Assembly: GCF_018613835.1 (NCBI RefSeq) | Contig: NZ_JAGGPM010000027.1 | Location: 1-64,000 of the forward strand | Length of the DNA stretch: 64,000 bases | Direction: 5' to 3' | DNA from: Arthrobacter sp. ISL-5 | GTDB taxonomy: Bacteria > Actinomycetota > Actinomycetes > Actinomycetales > Micrococcaceae | Shown: positions 28,121-37,157 of the stretch, one piece after another | How positions within the stretch are numbered: position 1 is the first letter of the stretch | Layout of the letters: each line of letters opens with the position of its first letter | Program-made: the position numbers and the translations under genes | Notes under the pieces: model-generated | Seen by the model: only the letters and a program-made list of their open reading frames with translations | What the model was told of the DNA's origin: nothing | Databases searched by the model: none

Positions 28121-28804
28121 GTGACTAGCACCGAAGCGACCGCGGCCGGCTCCAACAGCTCCGGGATCTGGAATCTTCCCAACATCCTCACCATGCTCCG
28201 CATCGTGCTGGTGCCGTTCTTTGTGTGGTTCCTTGTCGCCGACGCTCCGGGCCTGCGCAGCGAGTCGGGAGCCTGGCGCTGGGCTGCCGTGGCGGCGTTC
28301 GCCGTCGCGATCTACACGGACAAGCTCGACGGCGACATCGCCCGGAGCAGGGGACTGGTCACTGACTTCGGCAAGATCGCCGATCCGATAGCGGACAAGC
28401 TCCTGATCGGCTCCGCCCTGGTCATGCTGTCCGTCCTGAACGAGCTGCCCTGGTGGATCACGGTCGTGATCCTGGTCCGTGAATGGGGCATCACCGCGCT
28501 GAGGTTCTTCGTGATCCGCTACGGCGTGATCCCGGCGTCCCGCGGCGGCAAGCTGAAGACGGTGGTCCAGACTGCGGCCATTTTCCTCTACCTTCTCCCG
28601 CTGTCCGCCCTCGCACCCTGGCTGGTCTGGGTGGCCTTGGCCGTCATGCTCGTCGCCTTGCTGATCACCGTGTGGACCGGCGTCGAATATGTCGTTGAAG
28701 CGATGAAGGTCCGGACCCAGGGGCTGCGCCGGCGGTCCGAGGAACATCACGCCGAGGAACACCACGACCAGGAACACCGGAAACCGGAAACCCAGGAGGG
28801 ATGA
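28121..28804 (+). CDS. pgsA: CDP-diacylglycerol-glycerol-3-phosphate 3-phosphatidyltransferase
   Basis: This 227-residue membrane enzyme makes phosphatidylglycerophosphate. The CDP-alcohol phosphotransferase motif D-(x)2-D-G-x2-A-R-x8-G-x3-D-x3-D is visible as TDKLDGDIARS...TDFGKIADPIADK at about residues 65-89. In the first half, T replaces the usual first Asp position in the way many bacterial PgsA proteins vary. About five helices. The C-terminal tail is His/Glu-rich. A TAGCCT -10 six nt before the GTG predicts a leaderless message. The pncC-type gene follows by 2 bp. Confidence 0.92.
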   Translation: MTSTEATAAGSNSSGIWNLPNILTMLRIVLVPFFVWFLVADAPGLRSESGAWRWAAVAAFAVAIYTDKLDGDIARSRGLVTDFGKIADPIADKLLIGSALVMLSVLNELPWWITVVILVREWGITALRFFVIRYGVIPASRGGKLKTVVQTAAIFLYLLPLSALAPWLVWVALAVMLVALLITVWTGVEYVVEAMKVRTQGLRRRSEEHHAEEHHDQEHRKPETQEG

Positions 28805-28806
28805 CC

Positions 28807-29301
28807 ATGACCAACCTGCACCGGATCGCCGGCGAGGCCGTCGCCGCAGCCGTGGACCGGGGACTCACCGTCGCCACCGCCGAATCGCTGACGGCCGGCA
28901 TGGTCACGGCGATGCTCGCAGACACGCCAGGCGCATCGGCCATGCTGCAGGGCGGCGTCGTTTCCTACCGGAACTCCGTCAAGCGGGACGTCCTTGGCGT
29001 TCCGCAGGCGCTGCTGGACTCCGTCGGCTCCGTTGACGGCGCAGTGGCAGCAGCGATGGCCGACGGCGCGCGACGCACCTGCGGCGCGGACCTCGGGGTG
29101 TCCACCACAGGGGTCGCCGGGCCGGACGACCACGATGGCAAGCCAGTAGGGACAGTGTTCATCGGCGTCGCCACGGCCCAGGGCTCGACGTCGTTTCCAT
29201 ACAGCTTCGAGGGCACCCGGGCAGAGATCAGGGCACTGGCCTGCGCGGCCGCGCTGGAGCGGCTTCAGGAGGCTCTGGCGTCGCTAAGCTACCGGGAGTA
29301 A
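28807..29301 (+). CDS. CinA C-terminal-domain protein (nicotinamide-nucleotide amidase type)
   Basis: The 164-residue protein is only the C-terminal domain of CinA (PncC): 'TVATAESLTAGMV', 'GGVVSYRNSVKRDVLGV' and 'GVSTTGVAGPDDHDGKPVGTVFIGVA' are hallmark blocks. The domain deamidates NMN to NaMN in NAD salvage. The usual N-terminal MoaB-like CinA domain is absent, as is normal for stand-alone PncC. Two ATGs are possible; AGGAGG sits 7 nt from 28807 but only 1 nt from 28801, so 28807 is preferred. Confidence 0.85.
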   Translation: MTNLHRIAGEAVAAAVDRGLTVATAESLTAGMVTAMLADTPGASAMLQGGVVSYRNSVKRDVLGVPQALLDSVGSVDGAVAAAMADGARRTCGADLGVSTTGVAGPDDHDGKPVGTVFIGVATAQGSTSFPYSFEGTRAEIRALACAAALERLQEALASLSYRE

Positions 29302-29392
29302 GGTTGCCGGGAACAAAAAGCGAATCCGAATAGTTGTTATTTTGTGTCGCCTCCGCATTAGGGAGGCGCCTAGGATGAAGAGACCAATAGCG

Positions 29393-29406
29393 GTTCGCTT
29401 CACGCG
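29393..29406 (+). promoter_or_regulatory. Candidate ClgR operator upstream of clgR
   Basis: The sequence GTTCGC-TTCAC-GCG fits the ClgR operator pattern GTTCGC-N5-GCG that I recall from Streptomyces. It lies just downstream of a TAGGAT -10-like hexamer (29371-29376) and of a GCCTCC/GGAGGC hairpin (29348-29366). Autoregulation of clgR is known in relatives; here it is inference from the motif. Confidence 0.5.
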
Positions 29407-29438
29407 CACCGGACTAAAGAGGGAGCAAGGCGATACAG

Positions 29439-29891
29439 ATGGTAAAGCAGCCCGTATCCGTAAACGGCGTTGTCCGCTGGAAGGATGTGGGCCTCGCCGA
29501 TCAGGCAAAGAGCGAACAGAAGGAGCGCAAGATGGTAGTACTTCGTCACGAAATCGGTGATGTTCTGCGCGACGTTCGCCAGCGTCAGGGCCGGACCCTC
29601 CGCGAAGTTTCACACAGTGCCCGGGTTTCCCTGGGGTATCTCAGTGAAGTGGAGCGCGGCCAGAAGGAAGCCTCTTCGGAGCTGCTGTCTTCGATCTGCT
29701 CGGCCCTTGACGTTCCGCTGTCCAGCATGCTCCGGGAGGTCAGCGACCGCGTGGCAGTGGCCGAGGGCGTTGCCGTTCCGGACACCGTTCCGCAGGAATT
29801 CTCGCAGCGTTACGGCCGCGACCTTGACCGCGAACTCAATACTGACCTGTCCGACGAACTGGCCAAGGGACTGCTCTCGGGCGCCCGGTAA
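29439..29891 (+). CDS. clgR: ClgR-type XRE-family transcriptional regulator
   Basis: The protein has a helix-turn-helix of the Cro/CI type with '[21 protein letters not shown]' and '[23 protein letters not shown]', the highly conserved ClgR block. ClgR activates clp protease and other stress genes in actinobacteria. The ATG at 29439 gives 150 residues. An internal ATG at 29532 has a better AGGAG site 6 nt away and gives 119 residues, close to the length of mycobacterial ClgR, so the true start may be 29532. Position after pgsA-cinA is the usual one. Confidence 0.85.
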   Translation: MVKQPVSVNGVVRWKDVGLADQAKSEQKERKMVVLRHEIGDVLRDVRQRQGRTLREVSHSARVSLGYLSEVERGQKEASSELLSSICSALDVPLSSMLREVSDRVAVAEGVAVPDTVPQEFSQRYGRDLDRELNTDLSDELAKGLLSGAR

Positions 29892-29915
29892 CCAGCCCCA
29901 CGGAATATAGCCGCG

Positions 29916-29942
29916 AGGCCCCCGGCGCAAGCCGGGGGCCTT
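29916..29942 (+). terminator. Terminator after clgR
   Basis: AGGCCCCCGGC-GCAA-GCCGGGGGCCT forms an 11-bp perfect stem with a tetraloop, followed by TTAG. It separates clgR from the convergent MarR-type gene and could act in both directions. Confidence 0.8.
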
Positions 29943-29967
29943 AGTCGCGCCTTCCTCGTCAGGCGTC

Positions 29968-30477
29968 TTAGGTGGTGCCGTCCTTCGGGAAGCCGTCACG
30001 TTCGTACGTGGCGTTGAGCTTGGCCATGTAGGTGGCCAGGGCCTGAAGATCCTCCACGGGCCATTCGCCCAGCCTCTCCCGGAAAACCTGCCGCCTGGCG
30101 TCCTGCACCTGGTGCATTTTCTCTTCGCCGTGCGGCGTGAGCCTGATGGTCTGCGCGCGGCCGTCCAGCGGGTCCGCTTCCTTGACTACGAGTCCGATGC
30201 TTTCGAGGAAGGCAATCTGGCGGCTGACGGACGGCTTGCCGACTCCGATGCAGGAAGCCAGCTCGGTCAGCCGGATGGGGCCCTCTTTGCGGATCACTGT
30301 CAGCAGGCCGTATGCCGCTGGCTCCATGTCCGGGTGCACCTGGCGCGACAGCTGCTGAGAGACGGACCGGGCCCGCCGCCAGAAGATGCTGATCTGATGC
30401 TCCACGGTCTTCAGCGCGGCATCGAGGGTGTCCTCGGAGGGGACGTAGTCTCCGGGGGCCTCAGCTGGGTTGCTCAT
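29968..30477 (-). CDS. MarR-family transcriptional regulator
   Basis: The 169-residue protein contains a winged helix with 'IRLTELASCIGVGKPSVSRQIAFLESIGLV' and the MarR wing 'EADPLDGRAQTIRLTPHGEE'. Ligand and targets are unknown. ATG 30477 lies 7 nt after a TAGAAT -10 on the minus strand, suggesting a leaderless transcript; an in-frame ATG three codons upstream overlaps the -10. It is divergent from the DUF3046-recA unit, with only about 40 bp between. Confidence 0.85.
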   Translation of the reverse strand: MSNPAEAPGDYVPSEDTLDAALKTVEHQISIFWRRARSVSQQLSRQVHPDMEPAAYGLLTVIRKEGPIRLTELASCIGVGKPSVSRQIAFLESIGLVVKEADPLDGRAQTIRLTPHGEEKMHQVQDARRQVFRERLGEWPVEDLQALATYMAKLNATYERDGFPKDGTT

Positions 30478-30519
30478 GGCAACCATTCTAGGGTCCCGGC
30501 CCGTGAGAGACTCTATGTC

Positions 30520-30744
30520 GTGAGGATTAGTGATTTTTGGCGGCTCATGGACGACGAATTCGGCGCAGGCTACTCGCGCGTGCTCGGCGGCTCACTGGTG
30601 CTCGCCGGCGTAGGCAGCCGGACGGCGGAGCAGGCCCTCGCCGCCGGCGTCAATCCCCGCGATGTCTGGCTCGCCGTCTGTGATGTCCAGGACGTCCCCG
30701 CGGAGCGCCGCCTGGGCCGCGACATCAAGCCGATCCGGAACTGA
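30520..30744 (+). CDS. DUF3046 domain-containing protein
   Basis: The 74-residue product ('RISDFWRLMDDEFGAGYSRVL...NPRDVWLAVCDVQDVPAERRLG') matches the small DUF3046 family, which regularly sits directly upstream of recA in actinobacteria. No function is established. The GTG at 30520 includes the whole conserved start; ATG 30547 would cut off nine residues. Confidence 0.85.
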   Translation: MRISDFWRLMDDEFGAGYSRVLGGSLVLAGVGSRTAEQALAAGVNPRDVWLAVCDVQDVPAERRLGRDIKPIRN

Positions 30745-30792
30745 CCGGCGTCCCTGGTCCTGCCGAAGGCTCCTGACACGCCGACAGATTGT

Positions 30793-30821
30793 TCGAATAT
30801 CTGTTCGGGTGGGACTATGCT
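30793..30821 (+). promoter_or_regulatory. recA promoter with LexA (SOS) box
   Basis: TCGAATATCTGTTCGG (30793-30808) matches 10 of 12 specified positions of the actinobacterial LexA palindrome. The -10 TATGCT follows at 30816-30821, so the operator covers the -35 region. The resulting recA leader is about 125 nt. Confidence 0.85.
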
Positions 30822-30953
30822 TTTTTTGAGCAGGTTATCCACATACGCACTGCCGCCCGGCAACAATGTCAGAGGGCGGCGTTAGCGTCAGTGATGACAG
30901 AAAACAGGCCGCACAGGCCACTCCCCAGCGAGAAAGCATTAGAGGTGTGAACC

Positions 30954-32009
30954 ATGGCGGCAGCCCCGGATCGTGAAAAAGCGCTTGAAGCAGCGCTTGC
31001 CCAGATTGACAAGCAGTTCGGCAAAGGCTCCGTCATGCGGCTGGGCGATGAAGTCCGGGCCCCCATTGAGGTCATCCCGACAGGATCCATCGCGCTGGAC
31101 GTTGCGCTGGGAATTGGCGGACTGCCGCGCGGCCGGATCGTCGAGATCTATGGACCGGAATCGTCCGGTAAGACCACCGTTGCACTGCATGCTGTGGCGA
31201 ACGCCCAGCGGCAGGGCGGCATTGCCGCCTTCATCGACGCCGAGCACGCCCTCGATCCCGAGTACGCGGCCAAGCTTGGCGTTGACACTGACGCCCTGCT
31301 GGTCTCCCAGCCGGACACCGGTGAGCAGGCGCTGGAAATCATGGACATGCTTATCGGCTCCGGCTCCCTTGACGTCATCGTCATCGACTCCGTCGCCGCG
31401 CTTGTGCCGCGTGCGGAAATCGAAGGCGACATGGGAGACAGCCACGTTGGCCTGCAGGCGCGCCTCATGAGCCAGGCCCTGCGAAAGATCACGGGCCGGC
31501 TGAGCCAGACCAAGACCACCGCCATCTTCATCAACCAGCTCCGGGAAAAGATCGGTGTCTTCTTCGGCTCGCCGGAGACCACCACCGGCGGTAAGGCGCT
31601 GAAGTTCTACGCCTCCATCCGAATCGACGTCCGCCGGATCCAGACGCTGAAGGAAGGCGCTGACTCCGTTGGCAACCGGACCAAGGCGAAGATCGTCAAG
31701 AACAAGATGGCCCCGCCCTTCAAGATCGCCGAGTTCGACATCATCTACGGCCAGGGCATCTCCCGCGAGGGCGGCATCATCGACATGGGCGTGGAGCACG
31801 GCATCATCAAGAAATCGGGCTCCTGGTTCACCTACGACGGTGACCAGCTCGGCCAGGGCATGGAGAACTCCCGCCGCTTCCTGCGCGACAACCCCGAACT
31901 GGCTGCGGAACTCGAGCGGCTCATCAAGGAAAAGCTGGGTGTCGGAGTGAGCCCCGCGGCCGCTGACGCCGAAGCCTCCCCGAAGCTGAAGGCCGTTGAC
32001 AAGTTCTAA
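30954..32009 (+). CDS. recA: Recombinase RecA
   Basis: This 351-residue protein mediates homologous recombination and stimulates LexA self-cleavage. Walker A is GPESSGKTT (about residues 68-76), Walker B is the [10 protein letters not shown] strand (about 141-150), and loop L2 follows [10 protein letters not shown] (about 195). No intein is present, unlike some mycobacterial recA genes. The stop codon is inside a 15-bp tandem duplication, and recX overlaps the 3' end. Confidence 0.99.
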   Translation: MAAAPDREKALEAALAQIDKQFGKGSVMRLGDEVRAPIEVIPTGSIALDVALGIGGLPRGRIVEIYGPESSGKTTVALHAVANAQRQGGIAAFIDAEHALDPEYAAKLGVDTDALLVSQPDTGEQALEIMDMLIGSGSLDVIVIDSVAALVPRAEIEGDMGDSHVGLQARLMSQALRKITGRLSQTKTTAIFINQLREKIGVFFGSPETTTGGKALKFYASIRIDVRRIQTLKEGADSVGNRTKAKIVKNKMAPPFKIAEFDIIYGQGISREGGIIDMGVEHGIIKKSGSWFTYDGDQLGQGMENSRRFLRDNPELAAELERLIKEKLGVGVSPAAADAEASPKLKAVDKF

Positions 32010-32625
32010 CAGCAAGCGTTCTAACAGCAAACGCCGCGCCGCGTCCGCCGTTCAGGAGTCGGCCCCGCCGTCCGCATTCGCGGAGGGCTGGGCCGCGGAG
32101 GACCGGTTCGTTGAGGACAGGCTCATGGAGGACAGGGAGCCTGATCCTGCGGCGGTGGCGCGCGCCATTGTGCTGCGGCAGCTGACCAGTTCGCCCAAGA
32201 GCAGGCTCCAGCTCGAGCGCAAGCTGGCGGAACGCAACGTGCCAGAGGACGTCGCCGCGGCAGTCCTGGACCGCTTTGAAGAGGTCAGGCTGGTCGATGA
32301 CGCGGAGTTTGCCGACATGTGGGTGCGGAGTCGCTCGCAGACGCGCAAGCTGGCCAAGGGTGCCCTCCGCCGGGAGCTGGCGGAAAAAGGCATCGAAGGG
32401 GACATTGCGGCGTCGGCCTTGGACCAGCTCAGCGACGAAGACGAGGAAGCGGCCGCCCGCCAGTTGGTGGAACGCCGCCTCCGGCCGGGAACTGACCTGT
32501 CGGACCGCTCCGAGCGGGACAAGGCCGCCCGCCGACTGGCGTCCATGCTTGCCCGCAAGGGGTACCAGCCGTCGCAGGCTTTCCGCATCGTGGGCGAAGT
32601 GCTCGACGCCGCATCAGGTGGCTAA
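31996..32625 (+). CDS. recX: Regulatory protein RecX
   Basis: RecX inhibits RecA filament growth. The 209-residue sequence shows the family's helical triplets: '[24 protein letters not shown]', '[24 protein letters not shown]' and '[11 protein letters not shown]'. The TTG at 31996 overlaps recA by 14 nt and would place a [10 protein letters not shown] repeat at the N-terminus. A later start, such as the ATG at 32125, is possible because the first 40 residues are not conserved-looking. Coupling to recA is the usual arrangement. Confidence 0.9.
   Translation: MTSSNSKRSNSKRRAASAVQESAPPSAFAEGWAAEDRFVEDRLMEDREPDPAAVARAIVLRQLTSSPKSRLQLERKLAERNVPEDVAAAVLDRFEEVRLVDDAEFADMWVRSRSQTRKLAKGALRRELAEKGIEGDIAASALDQLSDEDEEAAARQLVERRLRPGTDLSDRSERDKAARRLASMLARKGYQPSQAFRIVGEVLDAASGG
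32004..32033 (+). repeat. 15-bp tandem duplication spanning the recA stop codon
   Basis: TTCTAACAGCAAGCG is followed directly by TTCTAACAGCAAACG, one mismatch. The first copy contains the recA TAA. In the recX frame the unit encodes SNSKR twice. Confidence 0.95.
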
Positions 32626-32636
32626 GGCATCGGGCG

Positions 32637-32700
32637 CCCCGGCGTCGGGCAGCCCCGGCGTCAGGCAGCTCGGAAGTCTGGCAACCCAGGCATGAGGGAG
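32637..32700 (+). repeat. Four imperfect 16-bp tandem units between recX and miaB
   Basis: Units at 32637, 32653, 32669 and 32685. The first two (CCCCGGCGTCGGGCAG and CCCCGGCGTCAGGCAG) differ at one base and the last two are more diverged. The array begins 11 bp after the recX stop. Confidence 0.8.
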
Positions 32701-32726
32701 TTGGGCGCAGCCGGTACGCTTAACGG

Positions 32727-34274
32727 GTGAGTCTGACCTATCCTTCCCCCGCATCCGGCACCGTTCCAGCAACCGACGCTTCTGCCGCGCCCCGCACATA
32801 CCAGGTGCGAACGTTCGGCTGCCAGATGAACGTCCACGATTCGGAGCGGATGGCAGGGATGCTCGAGGCTGCCGGCTACGTTCCGGCGGAAGGCGCCCAG
32901 GCCGACGTCGTGGTGTTCAACACCTGCGCCGTACGGGAAAACGCGGACAACAAGCTGTACGGCAACCTGGGCATGCTGGCGCCCATCAAGGAAGCCAACC
33001 CGGGCATGCAGATTGCCGTGGGCGGCTGCCTGGCCCAGAAGGACCGCGAAACCATCCTGAAAAAGGCCCCGTGGGTGGATGCCGTGTTCGGGACGCACAA
33101 CGTCGGTGCCCTGCCGGCACTCCTGGACCGGGCACGCCACAACAACGAAGCCCAGCTCGAAATCCTCGAGTCGCTGGACGTCTTTCCGTCGACCCTGCCC
33201 ACCAAGCGCGACTCCGTGTACTCGGGCTGGGTGTCCATCTCCGTGGGCTGCAACAACACATGCACGTTCTGCATCGTCCCGGCCCTGCGGGGCAAGGAGA
33301 AGGACCGCCGGCCCGGAGACATCCTCGCCGAGGTGCAGGCCCTGGTGGATGACGGCGCCATCGAAGTGACGCTCCTCGGCCAGAACGTCAACTCGTACGG
33401 CGTGGAATTCGGTGACCGCCAGGCCTTCTCCAAGCTGCTTCGCGCCTGCGGCGAGATCCCCGGCCTGGAAAGGGTCCGCTTTACGAGCCCGCACCCGGCA
33501 GCGTTCACCGACGACGTCATTGACGCCATGGCCGAAACCGGCAACGTCATGCCCCAGCTGCACATGCCGCTCCAGTCGGGCTCGGACAAGGTCCTCCGCG
33601 ACATGAAGCGGTCCTACCGCTCCGCGAAGTTCCTTGGAATCCTGGACAAGGTGCGGGAGAAGATTCCGCACGCAGCGATCTCGACCGACATCATCGTCGG
33701 CTTCCCGGGGGAGACGGAAGAGGATTTCCAGGCCACGCTGGACGTCGTCGAAAAATCACGTTTCGCCACAGCCTTCACCTTCCAGTACTCCAAGCGGCCC
33801 GGCACACCGGCCGCCGACCTCCCTGACCAGCTGCCCAAGGCTGTGGTCCAGGAACGCTTTGAACGCCTCACTGCCCTGCAGGACCGCATCGCGGCGGAGG
33901 AGAATGCGAAGCAGCTCGGACGCCGCGTCGAGGTCATGGTCACTGCCCAGTCAGGCCGCAAGGCGGAGGAGACCCACCGGTTGTCGGGCCGCTCGCAAGA
34001 CCAGCGGCTCGTCCACTTCTCAGTACCTGCCGGAGCCCAGGCGCCCCGCCCGGGCGACCTCGTGACGGTCACCGTGACGGAGGCAGCCGCATTCCACCTG
34101 GTCGCTGACCCGGCAACACCCGCGGACTACTCGCTGCGGCGGTCACGCGCGGGCGATGCCTGGGACAGGGCGCAGGCTGACTCCTGCGGTGCCCCCGCTC
34201 CGGGCGCCACCGGCACTGCGGGCAAGACCGGAGTGTCGCTGGGCATGCCCTCCCTTCCGGTCCGGAGCCGCTAA
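32727..34274 (+). CDS. miaB: tRNA-2-methylthio-N6-dimethylallyladenosine synthase
   Basis: This 515-residue radical-SAM methylthiotransferase acts on i6A37 of tRNA. The N-terminal cluster cysteines are in TFGCQMN (about residue 32), FNTCAVREN (about 66) and GGCLAQ (about 100). The radical-SAM motif is CNNTCTFC at about 176-183, and a TRAM domain follows near 400-450. The last 40-50 residues are an extra tail. TACGCT six nt before the GTG predicts a leaderless transcript. miaA, whose product supplies the substrate modification, follows 5 bp later. Confidence 0.96.
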   Translation: MSLTYPSPASGTVPATDASAAPRTYQVRTFGCQMNVHDSERMAGMLEAAGYVPAEGAQADVVVFNTCAVRENADNKLYGNLGMLAPIKEANPGMQIAVGGCLAQKDRETILKKAPWVDAVFGTHNVGALPALLDRARHNNEAQLEILESLDVFPSTLPTKRDSVYSGWVSISVGCNNTCTFCIVPALRGKEKDRRPGDILAEVQALVDDGAIEVTLLGQNVNSYGVEFGDRQAFSKLLRACGEIPGLERVRFTSPHPAAFTDDVIDAMAETGNVMPQLHMPLQSGSDKVLRDMKRSYRSAKFLGILDKVREKIPHAAISTDIIVGFPGETEEDFQATLDVVEKSRFATAFTFQYSKRPGTPAADLPDQLPKAVVQERFERLTALQDRIAAEENAKQLGRRVEVMVTAQSGRKAEETHRLSGRSQDQRLVHFSVPAGAQAPRPGDLVTVTVTEAAAFHLVADPATPADYSLRRSRAGDAWDRAQADSCGAPAPGATGTAGKTGVSLGMPSLPVRSR

Positions 34275-34279
34275 TTAGC

Positions 34280-35218
34280 GTGGACGAAAGTTCCGGAGCC
34301 GTGGGCGCCCCGGCGGCCAGTCCGGACGGGCCACCCGTCATTGCCGTCGTCGGGCCCACCGGCTCGGGAAAGTCCGACCTCGCCGTCGAACTCGCCGTGG
34401 CCCTGGACGGCGAAGTCATCAACGCCGATGCCATGCAGTTCTACCGGGGCATGGACATCGGGACGGCCAAGATTACGGATGCCGAGCGCAGGGGAGTCCC
34501 GCACCACCTTCTGGACATCCTGGACGTCACCCAGGAAGCGTCGGTGTCCGACTTCCAGCGGCTGGCAAGGGCCGCCGTCGCCGAAATCCACAGCCGCGGA
34601 AAGCGGGCCATCCTGGCCGGCGGGTCCGGCCTGTACGTGCGGGCCGCCCTCGACGTCCTGGAGTTTCCCGGAACCGACCCGGAGATCCGCGGCCGGCTCG
34701 AGCAGGAACACGCGTCCGTCGGGACGGCCCCCCTGCTGGAGCGCCTGCGGGCTGTCGACCCGGTGTCCGCCGGGCGGCTCGGCGACGGCCGCCGCATCAT
34801 TCGCGCGCTGGAGGTCTTCGAGCTGACAGGGCGGCCGTTCAGTTCCTTCATGCCCACCCGCGAGTACGTCCAGCCTGCCGTGCAGATCGGCCTTGAGGTT
34901 GACCGGGAGGTGTTGCGCGGGCGGCTGGCCGAACGCGTTCACCGGATGGTGGAGCGCGGATTGCTGGCGGAGGTTGAGCGGCTCGACGCGGCCGGGCTGC
35001 GCCGGGGCAGGACCGCACCCCGCGCCCTTGGCTACGCCCAGTTCCTCAAAGTGCTCGACGGCGAGGCGGACGTCGCCCAGGCCACCGAGGAGACCATCGT
35101 GGCCACGAGGCAGTTCGCCCGCCGCCAGCTCACCTGGTTCCGTGCGGATCCCCGCATCAGCTGGCTCGACTGGCAGGATCCCGCCCTCGCGGCCAAGGCC
35201 GCGGCGCTCTGCTCCTGA
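34280..35218 (+). CDS. miaA: tRNA dimethylallyltransferase
   Basis: The 312-residue enzyme adds the dimethylallyl group to A37 of tRNAs reading UNN codons; MiaB then methylthiolates it. P-loop GPTGSGKSD is at about residues 23-31, the catalytic Asp region [18 protein letters not shown] at about 50-67, and the tRNA-binding RQLTWFRAD near the C-terminus. Translation starts at a GTG and is probably from the miaB transcript. Confidence 0.96.
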   Translation: MDESSGAVGAPAASPDGPPVIAVVGPTGSGKSDLAVELAVALDGEVINADAMQFYRGMDIGTAKITDAERRGVPHHLLDILDVTQEASVSDFQRLARAAVAEIHSRGKRAILAGGSGLYVRAALDVLEFPGTDPEIRGRLEQEHASVGTAPLLERLRAVDPVSAGRLGDGRRIIRALEVFELTGRPFSSFMPTREYVQPAVQIGLEVDREVLRGRLAERVHRMVERGLLAEVERLDAAGLRRGRTAPRALGYAQFLKVLDGEADVAQATEETIVATRQFARRQLTWFRADPRISWLDWQDPALAAKAAALCS

Positions 35219-35263
35219 AGACCCGTTTTCCGGACCCCGACGGCGTGCAGGTAACCTTGAAGC

Positions 35264-36208
35264 ATGGATGAAACCCTTGCAGAAACAGCCGAGTCCGCCA
35301 CCTCGCAGCTGAGCGGCCTCCGCTTCTCCAAGGGCCACGGCACAGGCAACGACTTCGTCCTGATCGCCGACCCCGAGGGCCTGCACTCCATCTCCCCTGA
35401 GCAGGTTGCCGTACTGTGCGACCGCCACCGCGGCATCGGCGGCGACGGACTCATCCGCGCCGTCCCCTCCCGGCTCCTCGACGAAGGCCGGCAGCTCCTT
35501 GCCTCGCACCCCGATGCCGAATGGTTCATGGACTACCGCAACGGCGACGGCTCACTGTCGGAGATGTGCGGCAACGGCGTCCGCGTGTTCGTCCACTTCC
35601 TCATCGCCGAAGGCTTGGCGGAGCTCCCGGCCGGCGGTTCGCTCACCATCGGCACGCGCGGAGGCGCCAAGACCATTGTCCGCACGCAGGACGGATACGC
35701 CGTCGACATGGGCCCGTGGGAGTTCATCTTCCCGGCCGAGGCAGCGGCGCGCGCCATGGATTCCCTCGTCGGCGCCGACGGCCTCGAAGTGCCGCGCCCG
35801 GCACTGTCAGTCAGCATGGGCAACCCGCATACGGTCGTCGCGCTGGCCGAACTCTCCGAGTTGGAGGGCATGCGGCTTTTCACGGCGCCGCACGTTGACC
35901 CCACCCCGCCGCACGGCACCAACGTCGAGTTCGTCGTCCCGGCGGAGCCGCTGGTCCATGACGGCGTCGGCACGGTGACCATGCGGGTCCATGAGCGCGG
36001 CGTCGGCGAGACACAGTCGTGCGGAACCGGAGCGTGTGCCGCGGCCGTGGCAATCCGTCACTGGGCCGGGCAGGGCGCACCGGACGCCTGGCACGTGAAG
36101 GTCCCGGGCGGCGTCGTCGGGGTTAAGTTCTTCACCGTGGCCGACGGCCGCGAGCATATGGAGCTCAGCGGCCCGGCAACCATCGTTGCTACCGGGACGC
36201 TTTCCTGA
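35264..36208 (+). CDS. dapF: Diaminopimelate epimerase
   Basis: This 314-residue cofactor-independent racemase interconverts LL- and meso-DAP for peptidoglycan and lysine. The two catalytic cysteines are in MCGNGVRVF (about residue 101) and SCGTGACAA (about 255). TAACCT six nt before the ATG suggests a leaderless mRNA. Its last 20 bp overlap the 3' end of the convergent methyltransferase gene. Confidence 0.96.
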   Translation: MDETLAETAESATSQLSGLRFSKGHGTGNDFVLIADPEGLHSISPEQVAVLCDRHRGIGGDGLIRAVPSRLLDEGRQLLASHPDAEWFMDYRNGDGSLSEMCGNGVRVFVHFLIAEGLAELPAGGSLTIGTRGGAKTIVRTQDGYAVDMGPWEFIFPAEAAARAMDSLVGADGLEVPRPALSVSMGNPHTVVALAELSELEGMRLFTAPHVDPTPPHGTNVEFVVPAEPLVHDGVGTVTMRVHERGVGETQSCGTGACAAAVAIRHWAGQGAPDAWHVKVPGGVVGVKFFTVADGREHMELSGPATIVATGTLS

Positions 36209-36803
36209 CGCGCAGGATCCGGAACGACTTCGACGTGCTCTCCCGGCTTACCGTGAGCGAGTCATCGAGGACTTCGGCCAGCCAGCGCTGCAGGGAGTCC
36301 GAGCCGAGGTTCTTCTGCACCACGAGATAGGCGGAGCCGCCCGGGGCCAGCCGCGGCAGCCAGAGCAGCAGCAGCGAATGCAGTTCATCCTTGCCGATCC
36401 GGATCGGCGGATTGGACCAGATGGTGTCGAAGCGCAGCTCCGGATCAACATTTTCCGGGGTGCTGGCCGTGACGTTCTCCAGGCCAAGCAGGGCAGCGTT
36501 CCCGTTCGTGAGCGCGATGCAGCGCTCGTTGACGTCCACGGCGTAAACCCGTGCATGCGGAGCGCGCAGCGCCATCGTCAATGCAATCGGCCCCCAGCCG
36601 CAGCCGATGTCCAGCAGGTTCCCCTGCGGAGCCGGCGCGGGAACTTCCGCCAGCAGAACAGCCGTGCCTTTGTCGATGCCGTCCGGGCTGAAGATGCCGG
36701 AGGAGGTCTGCAGGTTCCGCGTTTCACCCGCCAGTTCCACCGTGAGGGGCTTGCGGGTGAAGGGCCCCGCGGGCGAGGCGCTGAAATAGTGGGCAGACTC
36801 CAT
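36189..36803 (-). CDS. Class I SAM-dependent methyltransferase, RsmC-like
   Basis: The 204-residue protein has SAM motif I 'LLDIGCGWGPIAL', an acidic end of strand 2 'VYAVDVNERCIAL', and the NPPI motif characteristic of N-methyltransferases acting on exocyclic amines ('IWSNPPIRIG'). It resembles the catalytic half of RsmC (16S rRNA G1207). I chose the ATG at 36803, the usual 'MESAHYFS' start, with a TAATCT hexamer 8 nt upstream; the longer frame runs into the hflX promoter. Confidence 0.82.
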   Translation of the reverse strand: MESAHYFSASPAGPFTRKPLTVELAGETRNLQTSSGIFSPDGIDKGTAVLLAEVPAPAPQGNLLDIGCGWGPIALTMALRAPHARVYAVDVNERCIALTNGNAALLGLENVTASTPENVDPELRFDTIWSNPPIRIGKDELHSLLLLWLPRLAPGGSAYLVVQKNLGSDSLQRWLAEVLDDSLTVSRESTSKSFRILRVRKASR

Positions 36804-36860
36804 AACTCGCCAGATTAGTGGGCCACCCGCCCACAAGGGAAACCGGGCCAGGACGTCTGC

Positions 36861-36866
36861 TAGTCT
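36861..36866 (+). promoter_or_regulatory. -10 element for the hflX leader transcript
   Basis: TAGTCT ends 7 nt before the ATG of a seven-codon ORF, the spacing expected for a leaderless start. No clear -35 is visible. Confidence 0.55.
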
Positions 36867-36873
36867 GTAAGGC

Positions 36874-36894
36874 ATGTTCTTGATCTTTGAGTAG
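36874..36894 (+). CDS. Putative leader peptide MFLIFE upstream of hflX
   Basis: ATG TTC TTG ATC TTT GAG TAG encodes six residues and is placed so that transcription would begin at or next to its ATG. It ends 263 nt before the ATG at 37158. A short ORF at the very 5' end of a long leader before a ribosome-rescue GTPase is the layout of a translation-sensing attenuator. Actinobacterial hflX genes are induced by ribosome-targeting antibiotics in relatives. That this ORF is translated and regulatory is inference. Confidence 0.5.
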   Translation: MFLIFE

Positions 36895-37157
36895 CCGGCC
36901 CCGTCAGGCTCGCCGAGCAGCCGCCGTCCCGGCGGTCGGCACTGGCACTGACGTACCCTCCCGGAGCGATGCAGGTATTAGCCTTCCGCCCGGCGCGCCG
37001 CAGCACCCCCACTCAGATCAATTGACCGGCCCAGGCCTATGCGCCGAGGCCTCACAGGAGACTCTCCATGACCCCTCGCCGTCAGCCCAGCGCGAATACC
37101 GCGCCCAAGGGCAGCAATCAGCACTATTCTGAAGATGCAGAACCTTTTAAGGAGACC
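36895..37157 (+). promoter_or_regulatory. Long hflX 5' leader
   Basis: About 260 nt without a convincing independent gene. It contains GC-rich inverted repeats (CCGCCG/CGGCGG near 36920-36940 and two AGGCCT copies near 37034-37052) but no classic U-tract terminator. An in-frame upstream ATG at 37068 has its own AGGAGA site, so the last 90 nt may be coding. Confidence 0.45.

Noticed and set aside
32637..32700. CRISPR-like array
   Set aside because: The 16-bp units are contiguous with no spacers, so they are simple tandem repeats.
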